Shown: positions 1 to 6,772, numbered from the stretch's first letter. The stretch is DNA of 9,200 nucleotides from Nanobdellota archaeon (GCA_022572525.1 JACZVS010000012.1:1-9200), one strand, 5' to 3'. The notes: generated from the sequence alone by a model not told the origin. Translations and numbers: made by a program.

Positions 1-1
1 T

Positions 2-520
2 AAGGCGCAAGTCTGGATTTCAGTTGTTATTTATACTCTAATCGGTCTTACAGCTATCGGCCTACTTCTTATGGCTTTACAGCCTAGAATTAAAGAGGCA
101 CGAGATGGCATAACCATTAAGCAGACTATAGAGGCCTTGCATAATTTTGATTCTGCTTTGAGGAGCACTTTAATTGCTCCAGGCAATAAAAGATTAGTTG
201 AATTCAAGTTAAGTGCTGGCGAACTGACAATACAGCCAAAGCAAGAAGTAATTGTTTGGACAATGAAAAGTTCTAAGAAATATAGCGAGCCAGGCATCCA
301 AACAAGAGAAGGAACCATAGGTATCTTGACAGAAGTAGGAGGCCCCTGGCAAGTAACTTTGACTTTGAATTATACTGGAATTGCGGATATAACTTTTAAT
401 GGCCAAAATTTAAATAAAATTCTTCCAAAAGCAGGAATACCGTATTCCTTAACTATAGAAAATCTTGGAAAAGATCCTGCACAAGATTTTCAGAATATAA
501 ACATTAAATTAAGATCATAA
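2..520 (+). CDS. Type IV prepilin-like protein, 5' end cut off by the window
   Basis: The frame is open from the left edge to a TAA stop at 518-520, giving 172 visible residues. The first visible residues read KAQVWISVVIYTLIGLTAIG, followed by a few more hydrophobic residues and then the charged stretch QPRIKEARD. This is the usual layout of an archaeal class III signal peptide: basic residue, cleavage site, then a hydrophobic assembly helix. Only a short basic leader is probably missing. The ATG at 71 lies inside the hydrophobic helix, so it is not the real start. The remaining ~140 residues are polar and look beta-rich, with alternating patterns such as WQVTLTLNYTG and ADITFNG, compatible with a pilin-type beta domain outside the cell. 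I do not recognise a named family. It precedes the pilus ATPase but is separated from it by a likely terminator and promoter. Confidence is high that it is a gene and moderate that it is a pilin-like subunit. Confidence 0.8.
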   Translation, partial: KAQVWISVVIYTLIGLTAIGLLLMALQPRIKEARDGITIKQTIEALHNFDSALRSTLIAPGNKRLVEFKLSAGELTIQPKQEVIVWTMKSSKKYSEPGIQTREGTIGILTEVGGPWQVTLTLNYTGIADITFNGQNLNKILPKAGIPYSLTIENLGKDPAQDFQNINIKLRS

Positions 521-538
521 ATGTTGCTTGAAGGTAAA

Positions 539-546
539 TTTAAATA
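539..546 (+). promoter_or_regulatory. TATA-like box for the pilus assembly operon
   Basis: TTTAAATA matches the archaeal TATA consensus TTTAWATA. Transcription would be expected to start about 25 bases downstream, near 566-571, leaving a leader of roughly 32-37 nt. A purine-rich Shine-Dalgarno-like GAGG at 591-594 sits eight bases before the ATG at 603. The upstream BRE-like element is weak, so the call is moderate. Confidence 0.5.
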
Positions 547-548
547 AC

Positions 549-560
549 ACTTTTTCTTTT
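549..560 (+). terminator. Possible T-tract transcription terminator after the prepilin-like gene
   Basis: A pyrimidine run, ACTTTTTCTTTT, lies 29 bases after the first stop codon and just upstream of the expected start of the next transcript. Archaeal RNA polymerase can terminate on U-rich tracts without a hairpin. This is a positional inference with no direct support, and the tract overlaps the promoter region of the next gene. Confidence 0.35.
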
Positions 561-602
561 ATCTAAGTGAGCTTAGTTGCTGCTTAAAAAGAGGAAAAGA
601 AA

Positions 603-2138
603 ATGGATGGAGTTGAACAGCTTCAGTTAGAAGTAGTTGCACCTGTGCCAAAACTGCCTGCTTATAAGCGAAAGCAAGAAATTGATGTAAGATATGCTGT
701 GATTCCTCCCTATGCTTACATCCATATATACTGGGACCCTGTTAAAAGAGAACTTATTTATGAGGTTGAAGAGCCCCAGCTAGATGAAGAAGAGAAAGAA
801 GTTCTCGATGTCTTAGAAAAGGGCATAGAAGAAGTAATAGATGTTTCTTTCCTGAAAGAAAAGACAAGGGAAACAGTGATTAATTATCTGAAGAAGAGTT
901 CTTATCTTATTCTGAGAGAACTGAATTTGAATATAACTACGGAAAGCTACTTCAAAATTTTCTATTATCTCTACAGAAATTTTATCGGCCTTAACGAGAT
1001 AGAACCAATGATGAAAGATTTCTTTACAGAAGACATCAGCTGCAATGGTATTGACTCTCCGTTATATGTTGTACATCGCCTTTACAGAAATATGCGTACA
1101 AATCTCATCTTTAGAGATGTCGGGAAATTAGGAAATTTTGTTGAAAAGCTTGCTCAAAGATCTGGACGCTATGTGTCATATGCATCTCCAATTCTTGATG
1201 GAACACTCCCTGATGGAAGCAGAGTAAATGCCACTTACACAACAGACATCACAAGTAAAGGTCCTACATTTACAATCAGAAAATTCACAAAGATTCCTTT
1301 TACCCCAATCCAACTTATAAAGCTTAAAACTTTAACTCCAGAAGCTTTAGCTTATTTCTGGCTTTTAATAGAATACAAGAGTAACATTCTTATTACGGGA
1401 GGGACTTCATCTGGTAAGACGACTTTACTTAATGCGATCGCTTTCTTTATCCCTCCAGAGGCAAGAGTTGTGAGTATAGAAGACACAAGAGAGTTAAATT
1501 TGCCTAGAGAAAATTGGCTACCAAGTGTTTCAAGGACTGGACTTGGAGTTGGAAAAATCGGGGAAGTAAGCCTTTTTGATCTTCTGAAAGGAAGTTTCAG
1601 GCAAAATCCTGATTATGTTATTGTTGGAGAAGTAAGAGGAAAAGAAGCCTATGTTTTATTCCAAGGCATGGCCTCAGGACATCCTTCACTTAGCAGCATT
1701 CATGCTGATTCTGTTGATACTGTAATTAAAAGGCTTCAAACTCCTCCCATCAGTTTGTCGCCTACGCTGGTGAATACACTCGATGTAGTCGCAGTTATGG
1801 CCCATGCAATCGCCGGCAAAAAAGAGACTAGAAAGTTGCGAGAAATAATTGAAGTCGTAAGTGTAGATCCTGAGGGTGTTGCAATTACCAACACACCCTT
1901 CTTCTGGAATCCAGCTGACGATTCATTCTACTTTAAGAAGGAAAGCCATGTTTTCAAAAAAATCATGAAGCGCTATGGTCTTTCACAGCAAGAATTACTT
2001 AAGGAATTTGCTTTACGCACGAAATTGCTTTATACTCTGTACAGCAAAAATATTGCAGATTTCTCAACAGTGCAAGAAGTAATCAATATGTACTATAAAA
2101 ATCCTATAGCAACACTTGAAAGATTTGGTATAAGATAA
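603..2138 (+). CDS. Type II/IV secretion system ATPase (VirB11/TadA/GspE superfamily), pilus assembly motor
   Basis: This 511-residue protein is a cytoplasmic secretion ATPase that should power subunit extraction or polymerisation at the membrane. Residues 1-230 form the long N-terminal region usual in archaeal members. The motor domain then shows a Walker A motif, GGTSSGKT, at 266-273; an Asp box around IEDTREL at 292-298; a Walker B-like segment, PDYVIVGEVRG, at 336-346 with Glu343; and a His box, GHPSLSSIHAD, at 359-369 with His360 and His367. All key residues are present. The length is close to that of archaeal ArlI/GspE-type ATPases. The ATG at 603 has a GAGG motif eight bases upstream. 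The downstream genes are two GspF-family membrane proteins and two prepilin-like proteins, which supports a type IV pilus role. No archaellum marker is nearby, so I do not call it ArlI. It is followed after one base by a small gene. Confidence 0.95.
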   Translation: MDGVEQLQLEVVAPVPKLPAYKRKQEIDVRYAVIPPYAYIHIYWDPVKRELIYEVEEPQLDEEEKEVLDVLEKGIEEVIDVSFLKEKTRETVINYLKKSSYLILRELNLNITTESYFKIFYYLYRNFIGLNEIEPMMKDFFTEDISCNGIDSPLYVVHRLYRNMRTNLIFRDVGKLGNFVEKLAQRSGRYVSYASPILDGTLPDGSRVNATYTTDITSKGPTFTIRKFTKIPFTPIQLIKLKTLTPEALAYFWLLIEYKSNILITGGTSSGKTTLLNAIAFFIPPEARVVSIEDTRELNLPRENWLPSVSRTGLGVGKIGEVSLFDLLKGSFRQNPDYVIVGEVRGKEAYVLFQGMASGHPSLSSIHADSVDTVIKRLQTPPISLSPTLVNTLDVVAVMAHAIAGKKETRKLREIIEVVSVDPEGVAITNTPFFWNPADDSFYFKKESHVFKKIMKRYGLSQQELLKEFALRTKLLYTLYSKNIADFSTVQEVINMYYKNPIATLERFGIR

Positions 2139-2139
2139 G

Positions 2140-2292
2140 ATGGTTGTTAAAGATGCTAAGAGACTTTTGGGAAGAATGGAAGAACTTTATGATAAATTTG
2201 AGCTTGAGGTAGATGTTAGAAAAAAAGAGGGCTTAAGAAGATTGTTTCTTTCAACAGCTGAGAAATTCAAAAAAGAAATTGAAAGACTGTAA
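2140..2292 (+). CDS. Small conserved-position protein, 50 residues, unknown function
   Basis: An ATG one base after the ATPase stop opens 50 codons ending in TAA, and the next gene starts two bases later, so the gene fills the gap exactly. The protein begins MVVKDAKRLLGRMEELYDKF and ends KKEIERL. It is rich in Lys, Glu, Arg and Leu, has no membrane segment or Cys, and is probably a helical or coiled-coil cytoplasmic protein. Its tight spacing on both sides suggests translation coupled to its neighbours and co-production with the pilus motor and platform. Its layout resembles the first ~50 residues of the following GspF protein, with a shared L-x-GR near residue 10, an ELEV stretch and a nearby EG. 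I do not recognise a family. Confidence comes from spacing and codon-like composition rather than homology. Confidence 0.7.
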   Translation: MVVKDAKRLLGRMEELYDKFELEVDVRKKEGLRRLFLSTAEKFKKEIERL

Positions 2293-2294
2293 AG

Positions 2295-3566
2295 ATGGAA
2301 AATTTAAGGCCATTATTTGGAAGGGCAAACAAAATTCTAAATGAACTAGAGGTCTTAGAGAAAGGAAAAGTTGAAGGGAAGATCTTCGAGAAAACAAAGA
2401 TGGGCCTTGTATCAAGGCTTAGTGAGCTAAACAACAGGATAATTTCTGTTTCTTCTGTTTCTGAAGCAAAAGGAGCCGCTGCAGTCGAAAGGATAGTATC
2501 AAGGCCTCCTCAACAACTCTTGATGAGAACAAGTAAAGCTACAGAAATCGCAGATAAAAAAACTCTAAAAGCTATCCGAAAAATAATTAGAAGGAAGAGA
2601 AAAGTAAAGAAGGCAAAGCCAACTGGTGAAATTGAAATAAGGCAACCTAACTTTTATGTAAGGTTTGCAAACCTCTTTTTTAGAAATATCAGCAACAAAT
2701 TGCTCCAGAAACATCGCCTCAAAGAAATCTCTCTTAATATCAGAAAATCTGGACTTAATATTCTAATCCATTCTTACGTCTCATTAATTTTTTTGAATAC
2801 ACTTGTCGCATTCTTTCTGGGTATCCTTCTTGGAATTTTCTTTTCTTTATTCAGTATAAAACTTGTTTTAAGCCCATTTCCATTTAATATTGAATTTCTC
2901 TCTTTCAATTTCATTAAGTTTGTGAAGAATATTATAGCTTGGCCTCTCATACTCTCTGCAGGAACTTTCGTCTTATCTTACTATTATCCCAATTTCGAAG
3001 TTAATTCTAGAAGGAACAAGATCCATGATGATTTGCCCTTTGCAATTATACATATGTCTGCCATAGCTGGAAGTGGAGTTGGCCCTACTAAGATATTCAA
3101 ACTTATAAGCGAAACTAAAGAGTATAGGGAGTTTAGTAAGGAAACAAGAAAAGTTGTCAATAAAATAAATTTGTATGGCTATGATCTCACTACTGCGCTT
3201 AAGGAATCGGCACGCTTAAGTCCATCTAACAAGGTTAAAGATTTGTTTAACGGAATGGCAACAACCATAGCAACTGGGGGTGATTTGAAGCTCTACTTAG
3301 AGAAGAAGTCATCTGACTCAATGTTAGAATACAAGTTAAACAGGAGAAAGTTTGCCGAAGCTGCTGGCACTTATGCAGATGTCTACACAGGATTGCTCAT
3401 TGCAGCTCCCTTGATATTTGGAGTTATGTTGGCTGTTATGGCTCCTCTAGGAGGAACTCTTTTTGGACTAAGTTTCCAAACCCTTAGTATAATCGGACTA
3501 GTTGCAATCTTTTTGTTAAATGTCGCATTTATAATATTCATGAAAATAGTTCAACCCTCTGAATGA
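2295..3566 (+). CDS. GspF/TadC-family pilus platform membrane protein, long N-terminal extension
   Basis: This 423-residue protein is a likely inner-membrane platform component for the ATPase encoded upstream. Residues 1-115 form a charged, helical cytoplasmic extension that ends in a strongly basic patch (RRKRKVKKAK at 99-108). Hydrophobic segments lie at about 160-187 and 210-230, then a GspF-like cytoplasmic domain at about 243-355 containing LPFAIIHMSAIAGSGVGP and ATGGDLKLYL, then hydrophobic segments at about 362-384 and 396-416. The domain pattern is typical of type II secretion F/TadC proteins. The start ATG is two bases after the small gene's stop. A second GspF-family protein follows. 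The split into two proteins resembles TadB/TadC more than the single fused ArlJ. The TGA stop lies inside a repeated palindromic element. Confidence 0.9.
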   Translation: MENLRPLFGRANKILNELEVLEKGKVEGKIFEKTKMGLVSRLSELNNRIISVSSVSEAKGAAAVERIVSRPPQQLLMRTSKATEIADKKTLKAIRKIIRRKRKVKKAKPTGEIEIRQPNFYVRFANLFFRNISNKLLQKHRLKEISLNIRKSGLNILIHSYVSLIFLNTLVAFFLGILLGIFFSLFSIKLVLSPFPFNIEFLSFNFIKFVKNIIAWPLILSAGTFVLSYYYPNFEVNSRRNKIHDDLPFAIIHMSAIAGSGVGPTKIFKLISETKEYREFSKETRKVVNKINLYGYDLTTALKESARLSPSNKVKDLFNGMATTIATGGDLKLYLEKKSSDSMLEYKLNRRKFAEAAGTYADVYTGLLIAAPLIFGVMLAVMAPLGGTLFGLSFQTLSIIGLVAIFLLNVAFIIFMKIVQPSE

Positions 3567-3594
3567 ACCTTTTTTAAAAAAAGCTTCACCAAAA
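3562..3594 (+). repeat. Palindromic repeat element, copy 1, overlapping a stop codon
   Basis: The element consists of AATGAACCTTTT, then TTAAA, then AAAAGCTTCACCAAAA. The 12-base and 16-base blocks are identical in the copy at 6350-6380; only the centre differs. The TGA stop of the preceding GspF gene falls inside the first block. Positions 3565-3587 form an imperfect palindrome in which GAA pairs with TTC and CTTTTT pairs with AAAAAG, with one C-C mismatch. In RNA it could fold as a hairpin. Its function is unknown. The A/T core could also serve as a TATA-like site for the gene at 3618. Confidence 0.75.
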
Positions 3595-3617
3595 AACAAA
3601 AATAAAAGAAGGAAAAA

Positions 3618-4460
3618 ATGGAAATAGCAACAAGACATTATTTTGGTATTGGAGCAGCAGCTGTCTTGCTAGCTGTAGACTTCTATCTTCTTTCAATTGG
3701 AGAAACCAGATTTTTCTTCTTTCTTCTCGGCATAGTCGCTGTTATTGGTGCTTTACCTTTTTTTACTAGCTTCTTAGTGGAGATGGGAAGGGAGAAGGAG
3801 AAGGAAGAGATGTTTCTTGAATTTTCTCGAGATCTCGCCGAAGGAGTTGCATCTGGTATTCCTATTCCGAAGAGCGTTCTAAATGTTGCTGAAAGAGATT
3901 ATGGCAGCTTGTCTCCTTACATAAAGAAGCTTGCAAATCAAATTTCTCTAGGAATTTCTTTTAGAAAATCTTTAACAACATTTGCAGAGGACACTAAGAA
4001 CAAGATTGTTAGCAGAAGTGTCAATATTATAATTGAAGCAGAAGAATCTGGAGGAGAAATTGGATCTACACTAGATAGTGTTGCTAAAAGTGTAAGTGAG
4101 GTTGAAGATATTAAAAAGGAAAGGAGAAGCATTGTATACAACCAAATAGTTCAAGGTTATATGATCTTTTTAATGTTTATCGCAATTATGCTTATTTTAC
4201 AGCTTTGGCTGTTGCCTGAGATACAAAAAGTTTCAGAGCTTTCAGGAGGAGAATTTAGTGGAACAACTGATAGTACCAAGTTTATCAATAATGCCCTCTT
4301 TTCGTTGATAATCATGCAGAGTATCTTTACAGGTCTTGTCATAGGCCAGCTTTCTGAAGGAAGAATCTTGCCAGGAATAAAACATTCTGTAATTCTTGTA
4401 GTATTAGCTTATCTCATTGTTACTGCTGCTCATGCTCTTAAAACAATTCCAGCAGCTTAG
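3618..4460 (+). CDS. Second GspF/TadC-family pilus platform membrane protein
   Basis: This 280-residue protein should pair with the preceding GspF protein to make the membrane platform of the pilus machine. Hydrophobic segments lie at about 8-28 and 32-54, then a cytoplasmic GspF-like domain at about 65-175 with FSRDLAEGVASGIPIPKSV and IIIEAEESGGEIGSTLDSV (the E-x-G-G-E type signature of the family), then hydrophobic segments at about 178-199, 225-245 and 253-274. This length is usual for a single-domain TadB/TadC-like protein. The ATG at 3618 is preceded by GAAGGA at 3608-3613, a plausible ribosome binding site. The 51-base gap before it contains copy 1 of the palindromic repeat and an A-rich leader. 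It most likely belongs to the same operon as the ATPase. Confidence 0.9.
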   Translation: MEIATRHYFGIGAAAVLLAVDFYLLSIGETRFFFFLLGIVAVIGALPFFTSFLVEMGREKEKEEMFLEFSRDLAEGVASGIPIPKSVLNVAERDYGSLSPYIKKLANQISLGISFRKSLTTFAEDTKNKIVSRSVNIIIEAEESGGEIGSTLDSVAKSVSEVEDIKKERRSIVYNQIVQGYMIFLMFIAIMLILQLWLLPEIQKVSELSGGEFSGTTDSTKFINNALFSLIIMQSIFTGLVIGQLSEGRILPGIKHSVILVVLAYLIVTAAHALKTIPAA

Positions 4461-4495
4461 AAAGTAGAAAGAAAGAAAAAAAGAAGGAAAGAAGA
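4461..4495 (+). promoter_or_regulatory. Nearly all-purine leader with ribosome binding site before a prepilin gene
   Basis: The 35 bases between the GspF stop and the next ATG contain only A and G apart from a single T at 4465. GAAGGA at 4483-4488 lies seven bases before the ATG and is the likely Shine-Dalgarno sequence. The unstructured purine stretch may act as a ribosome landing region and raise pilin translation; this is inference. Confidence 0.5.
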
Positions 4496-5233
4496 ATGAA
4501 AAAAAGAGGCATTTCACATGTAGAAGTTATAGTTAGCTTTACAATCTTCATAGGCATAGTTGCAGCAATTTTCCTTTTCATCAAGCCAGTTAGAGAGCCA
4601 ACTCTTAGCAATGTCTTACTGGACATAGTTGAAGAGGGCTTAAGAAAGGATGGAACTATTGCTCTGGCTAAGATTCCTTTTAAGATAAGTGAGAGTATAT
4701 TAAATGATCCATCAAATTTTCCTTGCTTTATAATTACTCATCCTTTAGATATAGGCCCAGGTAAATTAAGTGTTGATAATGTGTTTATCAAGAAATCTAC
4801 GGGAGAGGCTATTCCTTTTGATATAAATAGTGATACTTTTGAAATAGGGGACAGAGATCCATTTCTTTATACCATCCTCTTCTCTTTTGATGAAACCTTT
4901 ACTCGCACACCTCCCGGGGGAACTTGCGTGCAAGTTCTAGAGGACAAAGTAATATTCAGTGCACCGAGAACAGAGACTTTGTTTTCATTTAGTAAACTAC
5001 GCCAGCTAGAAACTGCTTATAATGCTGATTATGGTGGCTTGAAGGAGAAATGGTTTTTGCCTAGCACGAGTGATTTCTCTATAAACATCAGTTATTCTGA
5101 CGGAAGTTATGCTTTTGGAATGGAGAAAAAGAAACCACCCCCAAGAAGAGATGTTTTTGCTCGAGAGTTTACTGTTAATATGCTAGAAGAAAAAGATGTA
5201 AAGCAAGTTAGTGTTAATGTAAGAATTTGGTGA
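4496..5233 (+). CDS. Prepilin-like protein with class III signal peptide
   Basis: This 245-residue protein begins MKKRGISHVEVIVSFTIFIG. A basic leader ends in Gly5, followed by a hydrophobic helix to about residue 29. If cleaved after Gly5, the mature protein has Glu at position 5 (ISHVE), a hallmark of type IV pilins. The large globular remainder, about 215 residues, is mostly polar and probably lies outside the membrane. It contains only two cysteines, Cys77 and Cys144, which could form a disulfide. The size and position after the platform genes suggest a minor or tip pilin rather than a small major pilin. The TGA stop is directly followed by the next ATG, indicating coupled translation. 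I recognise the prepilin features but no named family for the globular domain. Confidence 0.8.
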   Translation: MKKRGISHVEVIVSFTIFIGIVAAIFLFIKPVREPTLSNVLLDIVEEGLRKDGTIALAKIPFKISESILNDPSNFPCFIITHPLDIGPGKLSVDNVFIKKSTGEAIPFDINSDTFEIGDRDPFLYTILFSFDETFTRTPPGGTCVQVLEDKVIFSAPRTETLFSFSKLRQLETAYNADYGGLKEKWFLPSTSDFSINISYSDGSYAFGMEKKKPPPRRDVFAREFTVNMLEEKDVKQVSVNVRIW

Positions 5234-5659
5234 ATGAAGATGGAAAGAAAGGGATTTATCAGAATTTTAGAAGCAGGACTCGCTGCTATTCTTTTACTTG
5301 GCTTTGTCTATTTCGTTACCTTGCCTTCATATGTCCAAAGAACTTCGCTTGAAAAGGAAGTTTACAAACCAATTAATGTTCTTCTTGATGAGATTGAGAG
5401 AAATGATACTTTAAGCGAAAGAGTTTTGACTGAGGATAAAGTAGATGATAAAGAAATCTACTATTTTGTGAAACGTGAGCTTAAAAAGAGACAGTTGGAT
5501 GGAAATATCACTGTTTGTGATCTTAACAAAGCTTGCAAAGCTCCTTCTGGTCTGCCAGAAAAAGATATTTTTGTAAGTGAAAGAGTGATTGCAGGGCTTG
5601 ATCTAAATAAGAATTTCATTAGCAAGAAAATAGCAATCCATGCCTGGACGAAGTTCTGA
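5234..5659 (+). CDS. Second prepilin-like protein, minor pilin candidate
   Basis: This 141-residue protein starts MKMERKGFIRILEAGLAAIL and continues with a hydrophobic helix to about residue 29. The KG before FIRILEA resembles a prepilin peptidase site, with Glu at position 6 of the predicted mature chain. The rest is polar with a close cysteine pair, Cys95 and Cys101 (CDLNKAC), suggesting a small disulfide loop. The first ATG at 5234 abuts the previous stop. An ATG at 5240 is also possible: GGTGA at 5229-5233 lies six bases before it and would act as a ribosome binding site; that start removes only two residues. This is the last gene of the pilus cluster, and the next gene has its own promoter. 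It was identified by its signal peptide and context rather than by a known domain. Confidence 0.75.
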   Translation: MKMERKGFIRILEAGLAAILLLGFVYFVTLPSYVQRTSLEKEVYKPINVLLDEIERNDTLSERVLTEDKVDDKEIYYFVKRELKKRQLDGNITVCDLNKACKAPSGLPEKDIFVSERVIAGLDLNKNFISKKIAIHAWTKF

Positions 5660-5662
5660 GAT

Positions 5663-5678
5663 GCGAAACATTTAATAA
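5663..5678 (+). promoter_or_regulatory. BRE/TATA promoter for the GTPase operon
   Basis: GCGAAACA at 5663-5670 resembles an archaeal BRE and is followed directly by the TATA-like TTTAATAA at 5671-5678. It begins four bases after the pilus cluster's last stop. Transcription should start near 5697-5702, giving a short leader with an AGAGG motif at 5704-5708 and the ATG at 5719. This separates the pilus unit from the GTPase unit. Confidence 0.6.
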
Positions 5679-5718
5679 GTTTTTGAGCTCTAAGGAAATA
5701 GAAAGAGGACAGCAAAAG

Positions 5719-6354
5719 ATGGTCATTAAAATAATAACAAACTTTTTTTCGAGGATATTCGCAGGCTTATTTGGTGGCAGAACCAATATGGCTATTGGAT
5801 TTTATGGCCCCCCAAATGGTGGCAAGACTACTTTGGCCAACAGAATCTGCAAAGATTTTACAGGAGAAGAGCTCGGAAAAGTTTCAAAAATTCCTCATGA
5901 AACTACAAAAGTTCAGATGGCTGAGCAATTAAAATTTGAGCATAAAGGGAGGAATATGACTTTCAAGATAATTGACACTCCTGGAATAGCGACTAAAATT
6001 GACTTTGAAGACTTTATGAAGCACGGCTTAAAGGAAAAAGATGCAAAAAAAAGAGCAAAAGAGGCAACTAAAGGAGTTATCGAGAGCATTAAGTGGCTTG
6101 ATGATGTTGATGCTGTTGTTGTTGTATTAGATGCTGCTCAAAATCCTTACAGTCAAGTTAATATCACAATTATCGGTAATCTTATAGCAAGAAAATTACC
6201 TGTTTTAATAGCTGCTAATAAAACAGACTTGAAGAGAGCAAATGTTAAGAGAGTCGAAGCAGCCTTCCCTGAATATGATGTTGTTGGCATATCAGCTAAG
6301 CATGGAAAAAATATAGAGGAATTTTATGAAAGCCTTTATAAGTTATCAAAATGA
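5719..6354 (+). CDS. Era-like GTPase (OapA-like archaeal GTP-binding protein)
   Basis: This 211-residue GTP-binding protein contains all G motifs: G1 GPPNGGKT at 30-37, a threonine pair in HETTK at 60-64 as the probable G2, G3 DTPG at 86-89, G4 NKTD at 167-170 and G5 SAK at 192-194. A hydrophobic, partly amphipathic N-terminus of about 20 residues may touch a membrane or partner. There is no KH domain, unlike bacterial Era. I chose the ATG at 5719 because AGAGG lies 10 bases upstream and the predicted transcript begins after the TTG at 5683. The genes downstream encode a DUF2073 protein and a Zn-ribbon protein, a trio that I recall being named oapA-oapB-oapC beside the main origin in haloarchaea. 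The substrate or partner is unknown; an RNA or ribosome role is inferred from the family. A run of seven Ts occurs near the start of the gene, at 5743-5749. Confidence 0.9.
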   Translation: MVIKIITNFFSRIFAGLFGGRTNMAIGFYGPPNGGKTTLANRICKDFTGEELGKVSKIPHETTKVQMAEQLKFEHKGRNMTFKIIDTPGIATKIDFEDFMKHGLKEKDAKKRAKEATKGVIESIKWLDDVDAVVVVLDAAQNPYSQVNITIIGNLIARKLPVLIAANKTDLKRANVKRVEAAFPEYDVVGISAKHGKNIEEFYESLYKLSK

Positions 6355-6380
6355 ACCTTTTAGGAAAAGCTTCACCAAAA
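6350..6380 (+). repeat. Palindromic repeat element, copy 2, overlapping a stop and a start codon
   Basis: The element reads AATGAACCTTTT, then AGG, then AAAAGCTTCACCAAAA. Both outer blocks are identical to the copy at 3562-3594. The TGA stop of the GTPase lies in the first block, and the final A is the first base of the ATG of the DUF2073 gene. Positions 6353-6373 form the same imperfect palindrome, with the same C-C mismatch and a three-base loop. The conserved flank CTTCACCAAAA lies outside most of the stem and may be the recognised part. Confidence 0.75.
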
Positions 6381-6772
6381 TGAAACCCAAAAGTCTAAAG
6401 TCACTTACACTTCAATTCATCCCTTATACAGAAATAGCGAATTTGAATACTGTTGAAAGGATTAGAAAACTGCTTAAGATGATTCTAGCCAACAAAATAG
6501 TTCTTTTACAAGGCAAGCTGAGAATAGAAGAGGAAACTAGGTTGATAGAAGATACAATGGCATTAGTTGGAAGTGTTAAAGGATTTAAGGGAATAGAGCT
6601 TGCTGTTCTGTCTCCAAAAATCTCTGATAATCCATTTGATAATATGAAAAGAGGTCTTGCCAAGATGCTTATAGGAGAAAGTGATTCAATGACAATCATC
6701 GGCCCAGCATCAATTATAAGAGAGGTGAGAAAAGATCCTAATAAAATTCAACTTATGTTGGAGAGAAGATAA
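6380..6772 (+). CDS. DUF2073 family protein (OapB-like)
   Basis: This 130-residue protein starts MKPKSLKSLTLQFIPYTEIA; the LTLQFIPY opening is the form I recall for DUF2073 proteins. No catalytic motif or membrane helix is evident. The sequence alternates hydrophobic and charged residues and is probably a small alpha/beta protein. The frame is also open from an ATG at 6326, but that would add 18 residues overlapping the GTPase and running through the repeat element. The ATG at 6380 gives the usual family N-terminus. No clear Shine-Dalgarno sequence precedes it, so translation may be coupled to the GTPase stop 25 bases upstream. It lies between an Era-like GTPase and a Zn-ribbon protein, a conserved archaeal neighbourhood. 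Molecular function is unknown. Family assignment is by recall, not by search. Confidence 0.8.
   Translation: MKPKSLKSLTLQFIPYTEIANLNTVERIRKLLKMILANKIVLLQGKLRIEEETRLIEDTMALVGSVKGFKGIELAVLSPKISDNPFDNMKRGLAKMLIGESDSMTIIGPASIIREVRKDPNKIQLMLERR

Noticed and set aside
603..5659. Identification of the cluster as an archaellum operon
   Set aside because: The ATPase and platform genes are shared by several systems. No ArlH, ArlF/G, ArlCDE or archaellin-like gene is present, and the platform is split into two proteins.
5683..5718. Upstream TTG start for the GTPase
   Set aside because: The frame opens at TTG 5683, but the BRE/TATA pair at 5663-5678 would start transcription near 5700, downstream of it, and the ATG at 5719 has its own AGAGG motif.
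5743..5749. Seven-T run near the start of the GTPase gene as an attenuator
   Set aside because: Similar runs occur within other genes of this AT-rich window, for example in the GspF gene near 3758-3764, and no alternative leader structure is visible.
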